From Methanofastidiosum sp. (lineage in GTDB: Archaea > Methanobacteriota_B > Thermococci > Methanofastidiosales > Methanofastidiosaceae): 64,000 nucleotides of DNA. This document shows positions 41,046-49,102 of this stretch, piece by piece. Location of the stretch: contig DAOSDU010000005.1 of NCBI GenBank assembly GCA_035362715.1, forward strand, positions 1 to 64,000, in the 5' to 3' direction. Position 1 is the stretch's first letter. Every line of letters starts with the position of its first letter. The translations under genes were made by a program, and so were the position numbers. Below the pieces are notes generated by a model. The model was not told the origin of the DNA. It ran no database searches and worked only from the letters and a program-made list of their open reading frames with translations.

Positions 41046-41699
41046 ATGAGAAGAATCGCTTTTTTTGGAATAGCATTAATTGCTATATTGTTAGTTTCAG
41101 GATGTGCAACAGAAACACCGATTGATGAACCGAAATCCACAGAGGAACCCAAAACTACAGAGCCCCCTGCAGAAACACCAGTTGAAGACCCTGAGCTCCC
41201 AGCACAAACAAATTTATGGAAGGCAGATGGGATTATAACACAAAATGAATACAAGAACAGCAGAGAATTTGGAAGTGGAAGATTTACAGTATATTGGTCC
41301 AACGATGAGGAATATATTTACATGGCCTTGAAAGGTCAAACTTCAGGATGGGTCTCTATAGGGTTTGAACCGACTATTGCAATGAGAGATGCAGACATGA
41401 TTTTTGGTTTTGTAAGTGAAGGAACCCCTACAGCCCTTGATCAATATTCTACTGGAGATTTTGGCCCCCATCCATCAGATGAGCAACTTGGTGGTACAAA
41501 TGATCTAATCGAAATTAGTGGTAGTGAAGCAAGCGGATATACAATTATAGAATTCAAACGCAAACTTAATACTGGAGACAAATACGATAAAGCATTTACT
41601 AAAGGCCAAAATATAACTATAATATGGGGTTTAGGACCTTCGGATTCGATTAATGCTCTACATACACTAAGAGGTGGCGGTAGTATAAAATTAGATTAA
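41046..41699 (+). CDS. DOMON-domain lipoprotein (haem-binding type)
   Basis: The product has 217 residues: a lipoprotein signal (AILLVSGC), a long Thr/Pro/Glu tether (about 20-55) and a DOMON domain with FTVYWSNDEEYIYMALKGQT, GWVSIGFEP, MRDADMIFGFV and the late ALHTLRGGGSI. Met in YMALKG and His in ALHTLRG stand where cellobiose-dehydrogenase-type DOMON domains bind haem b. It should act outside the membrane as an electron carrier or sensor. A GGAAGGAT site precedes the ATG. A DUF4405-type membrane protein lies close by on the other strand. Confidence 0.82.
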   Translation: MRRIAFFGIALIAILLVSGCATETPIDEPKSTEEPKTTEPPAETPVEDPELPAQTNLWKADGIITQNEYKNSREFGSGRFTVYWSNDEEYIYMALKGQTSGWVSIGFEPTIAMRDADMIFGFVSEGTPTALDQYSTGDFGPHPSDEQLGGTNDLIEISGSEASGYTIIEFKRKLNTGDKYDKAFTKGQNITIIWGLGPSDSINALHTLRGGGSIKLD

Positions 41700-41703
41700 T
41701 TTT

Positions 41704-42051
41704 TTATTTTTTCTTATTTTTATTAGTCAGCTCAACATAATCTTCTCTAATGGGAAAGAATACATCTATAATGTTGCAATCTGTTAATGCAACCCCAGAA
41801 TGATTTACATTAGGCAAAACTATCGCAACATCCCCCTGTTCCATTATTCTTTTTTCTGCTCCAACTTTGAACTCAAACTCCCCTTCGAGCATAGTTGCAA
41901 CTTGTTCATGGGGGTGAGAATGATCGGGGAATATAGCTCCTGCTTGGATTTTCCAGTAAGCAAATGTCATGTTTTTTGAATGAACAAACTTAACTTTAAT
42001 TTTTGGTAAAATATCTATCTCTTCTATATCATTAAGATTATTAAAAGTCAT
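41704..42051 (-). CDS. Cupin-domain protein
   Basis: The product has 115 residues. The cupin metal motif HSHPHEQVATMLEGEFEF (about 44-61) and the second motif VLPNVNHSGVAL (about 80-91) show a single metal-binding cupin. Ligand or reaction unknown. GTGATCC before the ATG at 42051 fixes the start. The upstream DUF4405-like gene is 25 bases away, in the same direction. Confidence 0.83.
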   Translation of the reverse strand: MTFNNLNDIEEIDILPKIKVKFVHSKNMTFAYWKIQAGAIFPDHSHPHEQVATMLEGEFEFKVGAEKRIMEQGDVAIVLPNVNHSGVALTDCNIIDVFFPIREDYVELTNKNKKK

Positions 42052-42076
42052 AGGATCACCTGACTCTAGATATAGG

Positions 42077-42349
42077 TTATTTCTTAATAAGATTTTTGGA
42101 ATTTAATAAATTTCTACTCAAGACTTTAATCAATCTAAAATGAAGTAATAAATGAATAAAAACAAATACACCCATTAATAACCCTGCCCACTCATGTATG
42201 AGAGTAGTCCAATAGGTAGAGAAGAATATACCAATTTTGGCAAAAAATAATAATGCCCCTTTAAATTTAATAACTCCTGTTAAAAAAGATATGAGAAATG
42301 TTATTCCCATTCCAATGTCAATATAATAGTTTATATGCGATCTTTTCAT
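42077..42349 (-). CDS. DUF4405-like membrane protein
   Basis: The product has 90 residues. Two to three helices include LIHEWAGLLMGVFVFIHLLL; His residues spaced along the second helix and before RLIKVLSRNLL resemble the haem-binding helices of the cytochrome b561/DUF4405 group. GTGAG upstream of the ATG at 42349. It stands upstream of the cupin gene in the same direction. Confidence 0.65.
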   Translation of the reverse strand: MKRSHINYYIDIGMGITFLISFLTGVIKFKGALLFFAKIGIFFSTYWTTLIHEWAGLLMGVFVFIHLLLHFRLIKVLSRNLLNSKNLIKK

Positions 42350-42439
42350 CTGCTCACTTGAAATTTAAAAATTTATTAGATTTCAATATAAATAATTAAC
42401 TAGCATGAATAATGGCCAAAAATATTAAGGGAATTATAA

Positions 42440-42485
42440 ATTAGAAGATTATTTTTAAAGCTTCTAATCATGAGATATAAATCTC
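42440..42485. promoter_or_regulatory. Two adjacent hairpins in divergent spacer
   Basis: ATTAGAAG/CTTCTAAT (42440-42447 with 42461-42468) and GAGAT/ATCTC (42472-42476 with 42481-42485) lie between the DUF4405-like gene and the C39-like gene. Role unknown; operator or end of an RNA are possible. Confidence 0.3.
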
Positions 42486-42543
42486 TGATTTCATAATCCT
42501 TAAATATCTAAAAATTAAATAGAAATTGACAAAAGGCCATAAT

Positions 42544-43029
42544 ATGAAATCAAGAAAAAGGATACGATGGAACAATAATGAAGAAGACTGGGATTGTGGA
42601 ATTCAAGCACTACACAATTTGCATAAAATAACAGGGACTAAAAAGAAAGTAAATCCACGGAAAATTAAAATAACAAAGAAGGAAGGAGTTTCGAGTTTTC
42701 TAAAATATAGAAAAGCTTTGAAAGAAGATCCCAAAGTAAAGCAACTAAAGGTAAAAGCAGAACCTAAACCAAAGGAAATAAAAGAATGGCTAGAAGAAGA
42801 TAAACCAACTGGTAAAACACAAAATGTTGCAATTATCCATACGAAAGAGAAAAATGATAGATATGGCCACTTGTCTCTGGCATACAAGGCAGAAGGAAAT
42901 GAAATTAGAATTGCAAACTTGGTAGATGAAAAGCCAAGTTCTAAAGTCCATATCAGAAAATTAAGTAATAAAAAGACTAAGTTGAAACGTGCTTATTTCT
43001 TAAAGGTAAAAAGAAAACAAAAGAATTAG
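42544..43029 (+). CDS. Basic C39-peptidase-like protein
   Basis: The product has 161 residues from the ATG at 42544. The head [19 protein letters not shown] resembles the catalytic Cys helix of C39-like peptidases, and the later [20 protein letters not shown] could supply His and Asn/Asp of the triad. There is no signal peptide, and the protein is very rich in Lys ([19 protein letters not shown]), unlike secreted peptidases. It may act on an intracellular or nucleic-acid-bound target. Its stop overlaps the convergent cyclophilin stop. Family call moderate. Confidence 0.55.
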   Translation: MKSRKRIRWNNNEEDWDCGIQALHNLHKITGTKKKVNPRKIKITKKEGVSSFLKYRKALKEDPKVKQLKVKAEPKPKEIKEWLEEDKPTGKTQNVAIIHTKEKNDRYGHLSLAYKAEGNEIRIANLVDEKPSSKVHIRKLSNKKTKLKRAYFLKVKRKQKN

Positions 43030-43544
43030 TTTTTGATATACATTTTTTTTATCAATACAGGCTCTTTAGGAACGTCATCGTGAAAAACTCCGTCAGGGGA
43101 GCTCCTAGAAGTTGTAGGCACAGTTTTGATTTTATCAATTACTTCTGTTCCGTTGATTACTTTTCCAAAAACTGCGTATCCAAATCCTTGAGGTGTTGTG
43201 TTGACATGATCAAGGAAAGAGTTGTCTGCTACATTTATGAAAAACTGAGAAGTTGCACTATCGACTATGCTAGTTCTTGCCATTGCTATTGAATATTTCT
43301 TATTCTTAAGTCCATTTGTTGCTTCATTTTTTATAGGTGGATTAGTTAATTTTTCTTTCATACTTGGGTCTAGCCCACCGCCTTGAATCATGAAGCCATC
43401 TATAACCCTATGAAATATTAGACCATCATAAAACCCATCTTTCACATAACCTAAAAAATTTTCAACTGTGATTGGTGCTTTTTCAGTATCTAACTCAACT
43501 TCAAAATTTCCTTGAGACGTCTCAACTACAACTATTTTTGACAT
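43026..43544 (-). CDS. Cyclophilin-type peptidyl-prolyl isomerase
   Basis: The product has 172 residues. [36 protein letters not shown], then [20 protein letters not shown] and [17 protein letters not shown] form the cyclophilin core with the catalytic Arg in [13 protein letters not shown]. It isomerises Xaa-Pro bonds in the cytosol. GGTGATTCA before the ATG at 43544 fixes the start. Confidence 0.93.
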   Translation of the reverse strand: MSKIVVVETSQGNFEVELDTEKAPITVENFLGYVKDGFYDGLIFHRVIDGFMIQGGGLDPSMKEKLTNPPIKNEATNGLKNKKYSIAMARTSIVDSATSQFFINVADNSFLDHVNTTPQGFGYAVFGKVINGTEVIDKIKTVPTTSRSSPDGVFHDDVPKEPVLIKKMYIKN

Positions 43545-43619
43545 TGAATCACCTAAACTAGCTATTTTGAATCTATTTAAAAATATAATGTGTGATAAAT
43601 TTAAGAAAAGTACTTTATA

Positions 43620-43733
43620 CTAAAATCCGTAGATTATTCTTAGCATTGCCACAAATACTAAAGACACTATCCAAATACAAAAAGGCACTAGAAAGCCACT
43701 TTTTGTGAAACAACTTAGAGATGATCCGCTCAT
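43620..43733 (-). CDS. 37-aa single-helix membrane peptide
   Basis: The ATG at 43733 opens 37 codons: a polar head with CFTKSG and a helix VPFCIWIVSLVFVAML, ending RIIYGF. GAGGAG stands five bases before the ATG, and a TATATAAA-type box lies about 45 bases upstream, so the ORF has a complete control region. The palindrome ATTATTGCAATAAT (43758-43771) lies just past the TATA box, where an operator would be. Confidence 0.5.
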   Translation of the reverse strand: MSGSSLSCFTKSGFLVPFCIWIVSLVFVAMLRIIYGF

Positions 43734-43757
43734 ATAAACTCCTCATTTTCTACATAT

Positions 43758-43771
43758 ATTATTGCAATAAT
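43758..43771. promoter_or_regulatory. Perfect palindrome ATTATTGCAATAAT near promoter
   Basis: The same 14-mer occurs at 7003-7016. Here it lies between the TATA box (minus strand, about 43784-43775) and the predicted start of the 37-aa gene's mRNA, a classic place for a repressor site. Confidence 0.4.
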
Positions 43772-43964
43772 TATATATAAATGTTTCGATATTGATAAGC
43801 AATAATATTAATTATTATCGTCAATCTTATCTAATACATCTAGTTTATTAAGAACTTGAAAACTATTTAAAAAGTTATGGACAACAGATTATTCGACAAT
43901 CAACGTATGATGAAAACTCAAAAAATTTATAAATTGTCAAAATATTTATTAATGAGGTATATTT

Positions 43965-44180
43965 ATGTTAAATCAGATATCTTATTACCCCATCTTAGGC
44001 TATCCGTTTATACTCTACTTAGGAGTAATGGCTTTAATTCTTTTCTTAATTGCCATTTCAATATCTACTGTTTTTAAAGGAAAAATAAAAAGTCACTTCA
44101 AAACACATAGAACAATTGCAATTATTTCCATAGTTATTGCATTGATACATGGATTAATGGGAATATTGGCATATTTATAG
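43965..44180 (+). CDS. Small two-helix membrane protein with His pair
   Basis: The product has 71 residues with two helices (about 12-36 and 49-70). The loop KIKSHFKTHRTIA and the second helix IIVIALIHGLMGILAYL (written in parts) place His residues as in haem b helices of small cytochrome-like proteins. GAGGTATATTT before the ATG at 43965 supports the start. Possibly related to the DUF4405-like protein at 42077. Function unknown. Confidence 0.6.
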   Translation: MLNQISYYPILGYPFILYLGVMALILFLIAISISTVFKGKIKSHFKTHRTIAIISIVIALIHGLMGILAYL

Positions 44181-44184
44181 CAAC

Positions 44185-44796
44185 TTACTTGAGTTTTTCT
44201 TCCAATAACTTTCTAATTTTTATTAGTTCTTTTTTCACATCGCCTTCATTCAATGATTCATAAGTTTCAACGGCCACAGGCCTTTTTCCCCTAACAAAAT
44301 CCAAGATCATATCCCTGACTTCTGAATAATTTTTCATGCCATCTATTTTTATTTCAGAAAAACCACCTGAAGCTGAAGATACAGAGTAACCCGCAGTTTG
44401 TATTTTTAGCGAAGCAATACCTAATCCTCTGGATATTGGCCCCTGCTTAATATCAATATTAGTAATCCTATTGTAGGGAACTACACCAATTGTTTTAAAC
44501 CACACACCTCTGTTCCATGTAATTTCAGTTTCAGTCATTTTGTAGACAATCGAAGAATAATATTTGGGTATCCAATAAAGGGTGAAAATAATAATAATAG
44601 CAATAGGAATTACTGTTATTGCAACAACAATTATTTTCACAGTTTGTGGAGAAAAGAAATAGACTACTACCATTGTAGGCAAGTACCAAGAAAGAATACC
44701 AAATACAAGAATTAGCAGTAAGTAAGTATAAAAAAGGTTTTTCAATTTTATCGAAGGCCAAAAATCTTGACCAATTTTAATAGCTGACTCTTCCAT
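44185..44796 (-). CDS. Membrane PH-domain protein (YdbT-like)
   Basis: The product has 203 residues with two long membrane helices (about 20-45 and 50-75), then a bPH_2 domain (IVYKMTETEITWNRGVWFKT, VVPYNRITNIDIKQGPISRG, GIASLKIQTAGYS). The last 50 residues are charged and coiled-coil-like (KKELIKIRKLLEEKLK). Bacterial relatives are membrane-stress or sporulation accessory proteins. It overlaps the upstream LigD-type gene by 20 bases, so the two are coupled. Confidence 0.82.
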   Translation of the reverse strand: MEESAIKIGQDFWPSIKLKNLFYTYLLLILVFGILSWYLPTMVVVYFFSPQTVKIIVVAITVIPIAIIIIFTLYWIPKYYSSIVYKMTETEITWNRGVWFKTIGVVPYNRITNIDIKQGPISRGLGIASLKIQTAGYSVSSASGGFSEIKIDGMKNYSEVRDMILDFVRGKRPVAVETYESLNEGDVKKELIKIRKLLEEKLK

Positions 44797-45211
44797 GATT
44801 ATTATTAGGATTAGTATTTTTTAACTTTACCGTTTCACCACACTTGAATAACATCCAGTTCCTCTCTTGATCTTTGAATTTAATAAGACAATATTTCCCA
44901 TTAAGTCTATTACCATTTAGATCTATTACTATCTTATCTTTCTCATTTTCTATAAGTGCAAATGTTCCTTTATCCCATATTTCAACTTTCCCTGCGCCGT
45001 AATTTCCTTCAGGGATAGTTCCTTCGAAATTAGCATAATCTAAAGGGTGATCTTCAGTATATACGGCTAGCCTTTTCACGCCCTTTACACTTGGGGGAAT
45101 TTTTGGTATTGCCCAGGACTTTAATACCCCATCAATTTCTAATCTAAAATCATAATGAAGTCGTGTGGCGTCATGTTTATGTATAACATAAATTCTCTCT
45201 TTTTCAGACAT
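44777..45211 (-). CDS. Stand-alone LigD 3'-phosphoesterase domain
   Basis: The product has 144 residues, the size of the isolated domain. VIHKHDATRLHYDFRLEIDG, the SWAIPKIPPS block, then EDHPLDYANFEGTIPEGNYG and KVEIWDKGTF are the LigD PE signature with all active-site residues (His13, Asp14, His19, Arg23 and the later His). It trims 3'-phosphate and 3'-ribonucleotide ends from DNA. Archaea often hold it as a single-domain enzyme. No Ku or ligase D is in the window. GGTGG precedes the ATG at 45211. Confidence 0.9.
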   Translation of the reverse strand: MSEKERIYVIHKHDATRLHYDFRLEIDGVLKSWAIPKIPPSVKGVKRLAVYTEDHPLDYANFEGTIPEGNYGAGKVEIWDKGTFALIENEKDKIVIDLNGNRLNGKYCLIKFKDQERNWMLFKCGETVKLKNTNPNNNHGRVSY

Positions 45212-45296
45212 TTACCCACCTTTTTTTTATTAAAAGATAGCGACATTGTATAATACGTTAAGCATATTTATTAAGTTTGAGCTCAGAATAAATATT

Positions 45297-45797
45297 ATGA
45301 AAATCAAGATATTCGTCACAGGAGGAACTTTTGATAAAGAATACAATGAGATCAAAGGAGAGCTATTTTTCAAGGATACGCATCTGCCTGAGATGCTTAA
45401 CATGGGTAGGTGCAGAGTATCGGTAGATATTAGAACATTGATGATGATAGACAGCCTTGATATGTCAAATGCAGATAGGAATATTATCCTTGAAAACTGC
45501 ATAAATACAAAAGAAGAAAGAATATTGATAACTCATGGCACAGATACAATGATAGAAACTGCAAGATTACTGGCTAAAAATATTAATAACAAAACTATAG
45601 TTTTAACTGGGGCAATGATTCCTTATAAATTTGGGAGTTCTGATGGATTATTCAATCTAGGAAGCGCTCTTGCTTTTGCCCAAACTTTGCCGGTTGGTGT
45701 GTATATAGCCATGAATGGAAAATATTTTCCCTGGGACAATGTTAGAAAGAATAAAGATCTCGGCGAATTCGAAGAGATAGAATATGATTTAATTTGA
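45297..45797 (+). CDS. Short asparaginase-like protein
   Basis: The product has 166 residues from the ATG at 45297. KIKIFVTGGTFDKEYNE, ERILITHGTDTMIETARLLA and TIVLTGAMIPYKFGSSDGLF followed by NLGSALAFAQ match the N-terminal domain of L-asparaginases, including the two Thr active-site regions (GGTF and HGTDTM). The C-terminal domain is absent, as in a family of single-domain asparaginase-like proteins. Substrate unproven. The frame is open from 45246, but the ATG at 45297 starts the conserved part. Confidence 0.82.
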   Translation: MKIKIFVTGGTFDKEYNEIKGELFFKDTHLPEMLNMGRCRVSVDIRTLMMIDSLDMSNADRNIILENCINTKEERILITHGTDTMIETARLLAKNINNKTIVLTGAMIPYKFGSSDGLFNLGSALAFAQTLPVGVYIAMNGKYFPWDNVRKNKDLGEFEEIEYDLI

Positions 45798-45867
45798 TAT
45801 TATCAATAATAATGAAATTAGATAATTTTATAATTCAATTAAAGAACAAATATAAAATGGCGATCAG

Positions 45868-47205
45868 ATGACCAAATCAACAAAACTTGACTTCAAGACA
45901 TATCGTTTGCTAGTTTTTTTGATTATCGGTTTTGGTTACCTTTTAGTCTTTTTTCACAGAGTAGCTCCTGCCGTTGTTGCAATAGACATGATGAATGACT
46001 TAAAAGCCGGTGCTGTATTAATGGGTTTATTGGCATCTGGATATTTTTATCCTTATGCTATAATGCAACTTCCAACAGGAATCTTGTCAGATTCATGGGG
46101 GCCTAGAAAAACTATTACCTTATTCTTTTTAGTTGCATCAATTGGGTCTGTGATACTAGGTTTATCTTTGGATATATCTTCGGCAATTCTCGGAAGAGTT
46201 CTAGTAGGACTTGGCGCTTCAACTTTATACGTTTGTGCACTAAAAATTTTATCACAATGGTATAAAGGAGAGGAATTTGCAACTATGACTGGATTTTTAA
46301 TAGCTATTGGGGGCATTGGACTTTTAGTGTCTACAATACCTCTTGCGCTATTATCGAATGCTGTTGGATGGAGAATCCCCTTTATAATAACTGGAGTAAT
46401 AACATTACTACTCGCATTATTAGTTTGGATTTTTGTAAGAAATTCTCCTCAAGAACTTGGAATGCCAGCAGTTGTTACACATAAATCTTCTAAAGAATCT
46501 AGTATACCTTTACTTGGTATGCCGGCAGTTGTAGAAAATAGCACTCCCAATCAACAGAGGGGCCCAATTATTAAGAGTGCCATAATGGTATTGAGCCTTA
46601 AATATTACTGGCCTGCGTCTATCTGGATGTTCTGCACTATGGCCATATATTTAGCATTTGGCGGTCTGTGGGGAGGGCCGTACCTAATACAAATATATGG
46701 AATGACAAAAGTTGAAGCTAGTAGAGTTTTATCAATGATAGCCGTCGGTATGATCATAGGGAGCCCATTGATGGGAGTATTGTCAGATCGAATTATCAAA
46801 AGAAGAAAAATTGTAGTAAATGTATCAAGTGTTATATTGCTGGTAATTATGGTATTTCTATATTTTTTGGTATCTTCAATTCCACCGTTTGGATTATATT
46901 TAATCTGCCTAGGGATGGGGATATTTTCTGTTGGGACATTGGCATTAGGTTATGCCTTGATAAAAGATCTTTACCCTGTTGAAATCGCTGGAACTTCTAC
47001 AGGAATTGCAAACTTTTTCCCATTTTTAATGGGCGCAATTTATCAACCTTTGATGGGGTATATCTTAGAATTAAATGGAAAAGTAGGCGATTCTTATACC
47101 GTGATTGGATATCAGAATGCATTTTTAGTTTTATTGATTTCTTCTATAATTGCATGTATCGCTAGTTTCTTCATAAAAGAGAATAGCTCAAAGACTTCAA
47201 AATAG
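45868..47205 (+). CDS. MFS transporter (nitrate/glycerate-type)
   Basis: The product has 445 residues and 12 helices. The MFS signature loops are visible: GILSDSWGPRKTITLFF between helices 2 and 3, GVLSDRIIKRRKIV in the second half. The loop between halves (HKSSKESSIPLLGMPAVVEN) repeats GMPAVV twice. The closest pattern is that of organic-anion or hexose-phosphate type carriers, but substrate is unknown. It follows the asparaginase-like gene by 70 bases in the same direction. Confidence 0.83.
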   Translation: MTKSTKLDFKTYRLLVFLIIGFGYLLVFFHRVAPAVVAIDMMNDLKAGAVLMGLLASGYFYPYAIMQLPTGILSDSWGPRKTITLFFLVASIGSVILGLSLDISSAILGRVLVGLGASTLYVCALKILSQWYKGEEFATMTGFLIAIGGIGLLVSTIPLALLSNAVGWRIPFIITGVITLLLALLVWIFVRNSPQELGMPAVVTHKSSKESSIPLLGMPAVVENSTPNQQRGPIIKSAIMVLSLKYYWPASIWMFCTMAIYLAFGGLWGGPYLIQIYGMTKVEASRVLSMIAVGMIIGSPLMGVLSDRIIKRRKIVVNVSSVILLVIMVFLYFLVSSIPPFGLYLICLGMGIFSVGTLALGYALIKDLYPVEIAGTSTGIANFFPFLMGAIYQPLMGYILELNGKVGDSYTVIGYQNAFLVLLISSIIACIASFFIKENSSKTSK

Positions 47206-47237
47206 GGCAAGTAATACTGATAAGTTTCATGCATTAT

Positions 47238-47777
47238 TTATTTTATATTTAGTATTCCTTTCAATTCTTTAACTGCCTCTTGAGATATTTCATAAAGCCT
47301 AGTATCAAATGTTTGTTCTTCCCAAGTGGGGCCGTAATAATACTTAGATGTAACTTTAGCTGCAATTTTATAAGCTTCTAATGCCTTTTTTAGATTAGTA
47401 TCTCTATCGTTTAGTTCTGAAAGAAATCTGTAAGTGTTACCTAGATTATATTGCGAGAGGGCATGATATATTGGGAATTCATTGTAATCATTTAATGTAA
47501 TTGCTTCTTGGAGATATTCAATAGATTTTCTTAAATTATCCTCGCTATTCTCGCATTCGGCCATTGCACAGTATGCTGCCCCAAGAGTATTAAAAATCTC
47601 GGAGCATCTCCCATGGCACTCTAACTGTGTGAATAAATCTAGCGCTTCTTCTAAAATTCCTATAGCTTTTTTTAAAGATGCATCATCTTGCCGATTTAAT
47701 AAATCATGGCCATTTTTGCACAAGGTATTTGCTTTTTGAAGAAATACATCAGTGTTTGATTTAATGTCCATCTTCAT
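47238..47777 (-). CDS. TPR-like helical repeat protein
   Basis: The product has 179 residues from the ATG at 47777. Repeated helical pairs are visible: KKAIGILEEALDLFTQLECH, CSEIFNTLGAAYCAMAECEN, NLRKSIEYLQEAITLNDYNE, HALSQYNLGNTYRFLSELND and NLKKALEAYKIAAKV. It is a soluble TPR scaffold. The TATA-like ATTTATAATT lies about 26 bases before 47777; the ATG at 47789 is the other choice. Confidence 0.72.
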   Translation of the reverse strand: MKMDIKSNTDVFLQKANTLCKNGHDLLNRQDDASLKKAIGILEEALDLFTQLECHGRCSEIFNTLGAAYCAMAECENSEDNLRKSIEYLQEAITLNDYNEFPIYHALSQYNLGNTYRFLSELNDRDTNLKKALEAYKIAAKVTSKYYYGPTWEEQTFDTRLYEISQEAVKELKGILNIK

Positions 47778-47880
47778 TGTATTAAACATAGAGAATTATA
47801 AATATATCGCTGGCCCATTAAATAGGATAGTTAATTATTTTTAATGATAAATTTTTATATTAAGTATCAAAGAATTGAAT

Positions 47881-48414
47881 ATGAGAAAATTATCTATAAT
47901 ATTCTTATTACTTCTAGTTTCCACTTGTTGTATCGATTCTATAAAACAAATCTATTCTCCCGATATTGAAGTAGAGTCTGTACTTGTAATAAAAGTCATA
48001 GACGGTGACACCATTGATATCCTAAAATCTGGAAAAACTGAAAGAGTTAGGCTAGTTGGAATAGATACTCCCGAACCTTATTCTAAAAATAATGAAAAAA
48101 AATGGTATGGACTTCCAGATGATCATCTAAGAAAATGGGGAGTCAATGCATTTAATTATACAAACGAAAGATTGTACAAAAAAGAAGTAAATATTTCGTA
48201 TGATAGTATTCAGGGACAAAAAGATGAATTTGGTAGGACTTTGGCATATATATTCATAGATAACAATAATATTAATTTAGAATTAGTCCAAAATGGATAT
48301 GCCAGGGTTTATACTGAAAAAAAATCAGACCTTTACTTTAAACTCATAGAAGCTGAAACTAGGGCAAGATTTAATAAGTTGGGCCTTTGGAATTATTCAT
48401 TTCACGATAATTAA
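47881..48414 (+). CDS. Thermonuclease (SNase) family lipoprotein
   Basis: The product has 177 residues from the ATG at 47881. A short lipoprotein-type signal (IIFLLLLVSTCC) leads into an SNase fold with VIDGDTIDILKSGKTERVRL, VGIDTPEPYSK and DEFGRTLAYIFIDNN. The Ca-binding Asp and the catalytic Arg/Glu are present (DGDT, ERVRLVGIDTPE, GR). It should be an exported Ca-dependent nuclease held at the membrane. Confidence 0.88.
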   Translation: MRKLSIIFLLLLVSTCCIDSIKQIYSPDIEVESVLVIKVIDGDTIDILKSGKTERVRLVGIDTPEPYSKNNEKKWYGLPDDHLRKWGVNAFNYTNERLYKKEVNISYDSIQGQKDEFGRTLAYIFIDNNNINLELVQNGYARVYTEKKSDLYFKLIEAETRARFNKLGLWNYSFHDN

Positions 48415-48463
48415 AAAGGAAACAAATATATTCAAAATATTAAAAATAATACTAGGTGCGAAG

Positions 48464-49093
48464 ATGAGGGCAGAAAATAATATAATTGAAAAATCAAAAG
48501 AGTTACTTTCCTTCATGAAAAAAAGAAGAACAATGAGATTGTTCGATAAAAAACATATACCTATTGAAGTTATAGAAAACTGCATTGCTATTGCAGGCAC
48601 AGCACCAAGTAGAGCCAATTTGCAGCCATGGACTTTTGTATTAGTCAAAGATCAAGAAACTAAAAAGAATATAAGAATTGAAGCAGAGAAAGTAGAAGAA
48701 GAATTCTATTCCTATAAAATATCAGACGAGTGGAGAGAATGTCTAAAACCTTTAAATCTAGATATAAGGAAACCTTTTCTTGAACAAGCCCCATACCTGA
48801 TATGTATTTTCTCCCAACTTTATGGAATTGATAAAGAAGGAAACAAAATAAAGCATTATTACCCAAATGAATCAATTGGAATCGCAACTGGTTTTTTAAT
48901 CTCTGCACTACACCAAATGGGGATTGCCACCTTGGCATATACTCCAGAACAGATGACATTCCTAAACAAAATATTGAATAGGCCCAAAAATGAGGCGCCA
49001 TTTCTCATCCTAGTTGTTGGTTATCCAAGCACTGAATATACTTTGCCCACACTATCAAAAAAAGAATTAAAGGATATACTTGTTACGATCTGA
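48464..49093 (+). CDS. Nitroreductase (iodotyrosine deiodinase-like)
   Basis: The product has 209 residues. KKRRTMRLFDKKHIPIEVIE, IAGTAPSRANLQPWTFVLVK, then GIATGFLISALHQMGIATL and LLILVVGYP-type end (APFLILVVGYPSTEY) show the FMN-binding nitroreductase fold; the SRANLQPW motif and the lid helix with YKISDEWRE are typical of the IYD/BluB-near branch. It reduces organic substrates with FMN. AGGTG before the ATG at 48464 supports the start. Confidence 0.86.
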   Translation: MRAENNIIEKSKELLSFMKKRRTMRLFDKKHIPIEVIENCIAIAGTAPSRANLQPWTFVLVKDQETKKNIRIEAEKVEEEFYSYKISDEWRECLKPLNLDIRKPFLEQAPYLICIFSQLYGIDKEGNKIKHYYPNESIGIATGFLISALHQMGIATLAYTPEQMTFLNKILNRPKNEAPFLILVVGYPSTEYTLPTLSKKELKDILVTI

Positions 49094-49102
49094 ATGCCAT
49101 AC

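Noticed and set aside
43877..44077. Plus-strand ORF of 66 codons
   Set aside because: It overlaps the better supported membrane gene at 43965 in another frame and lacks a ribosome site.
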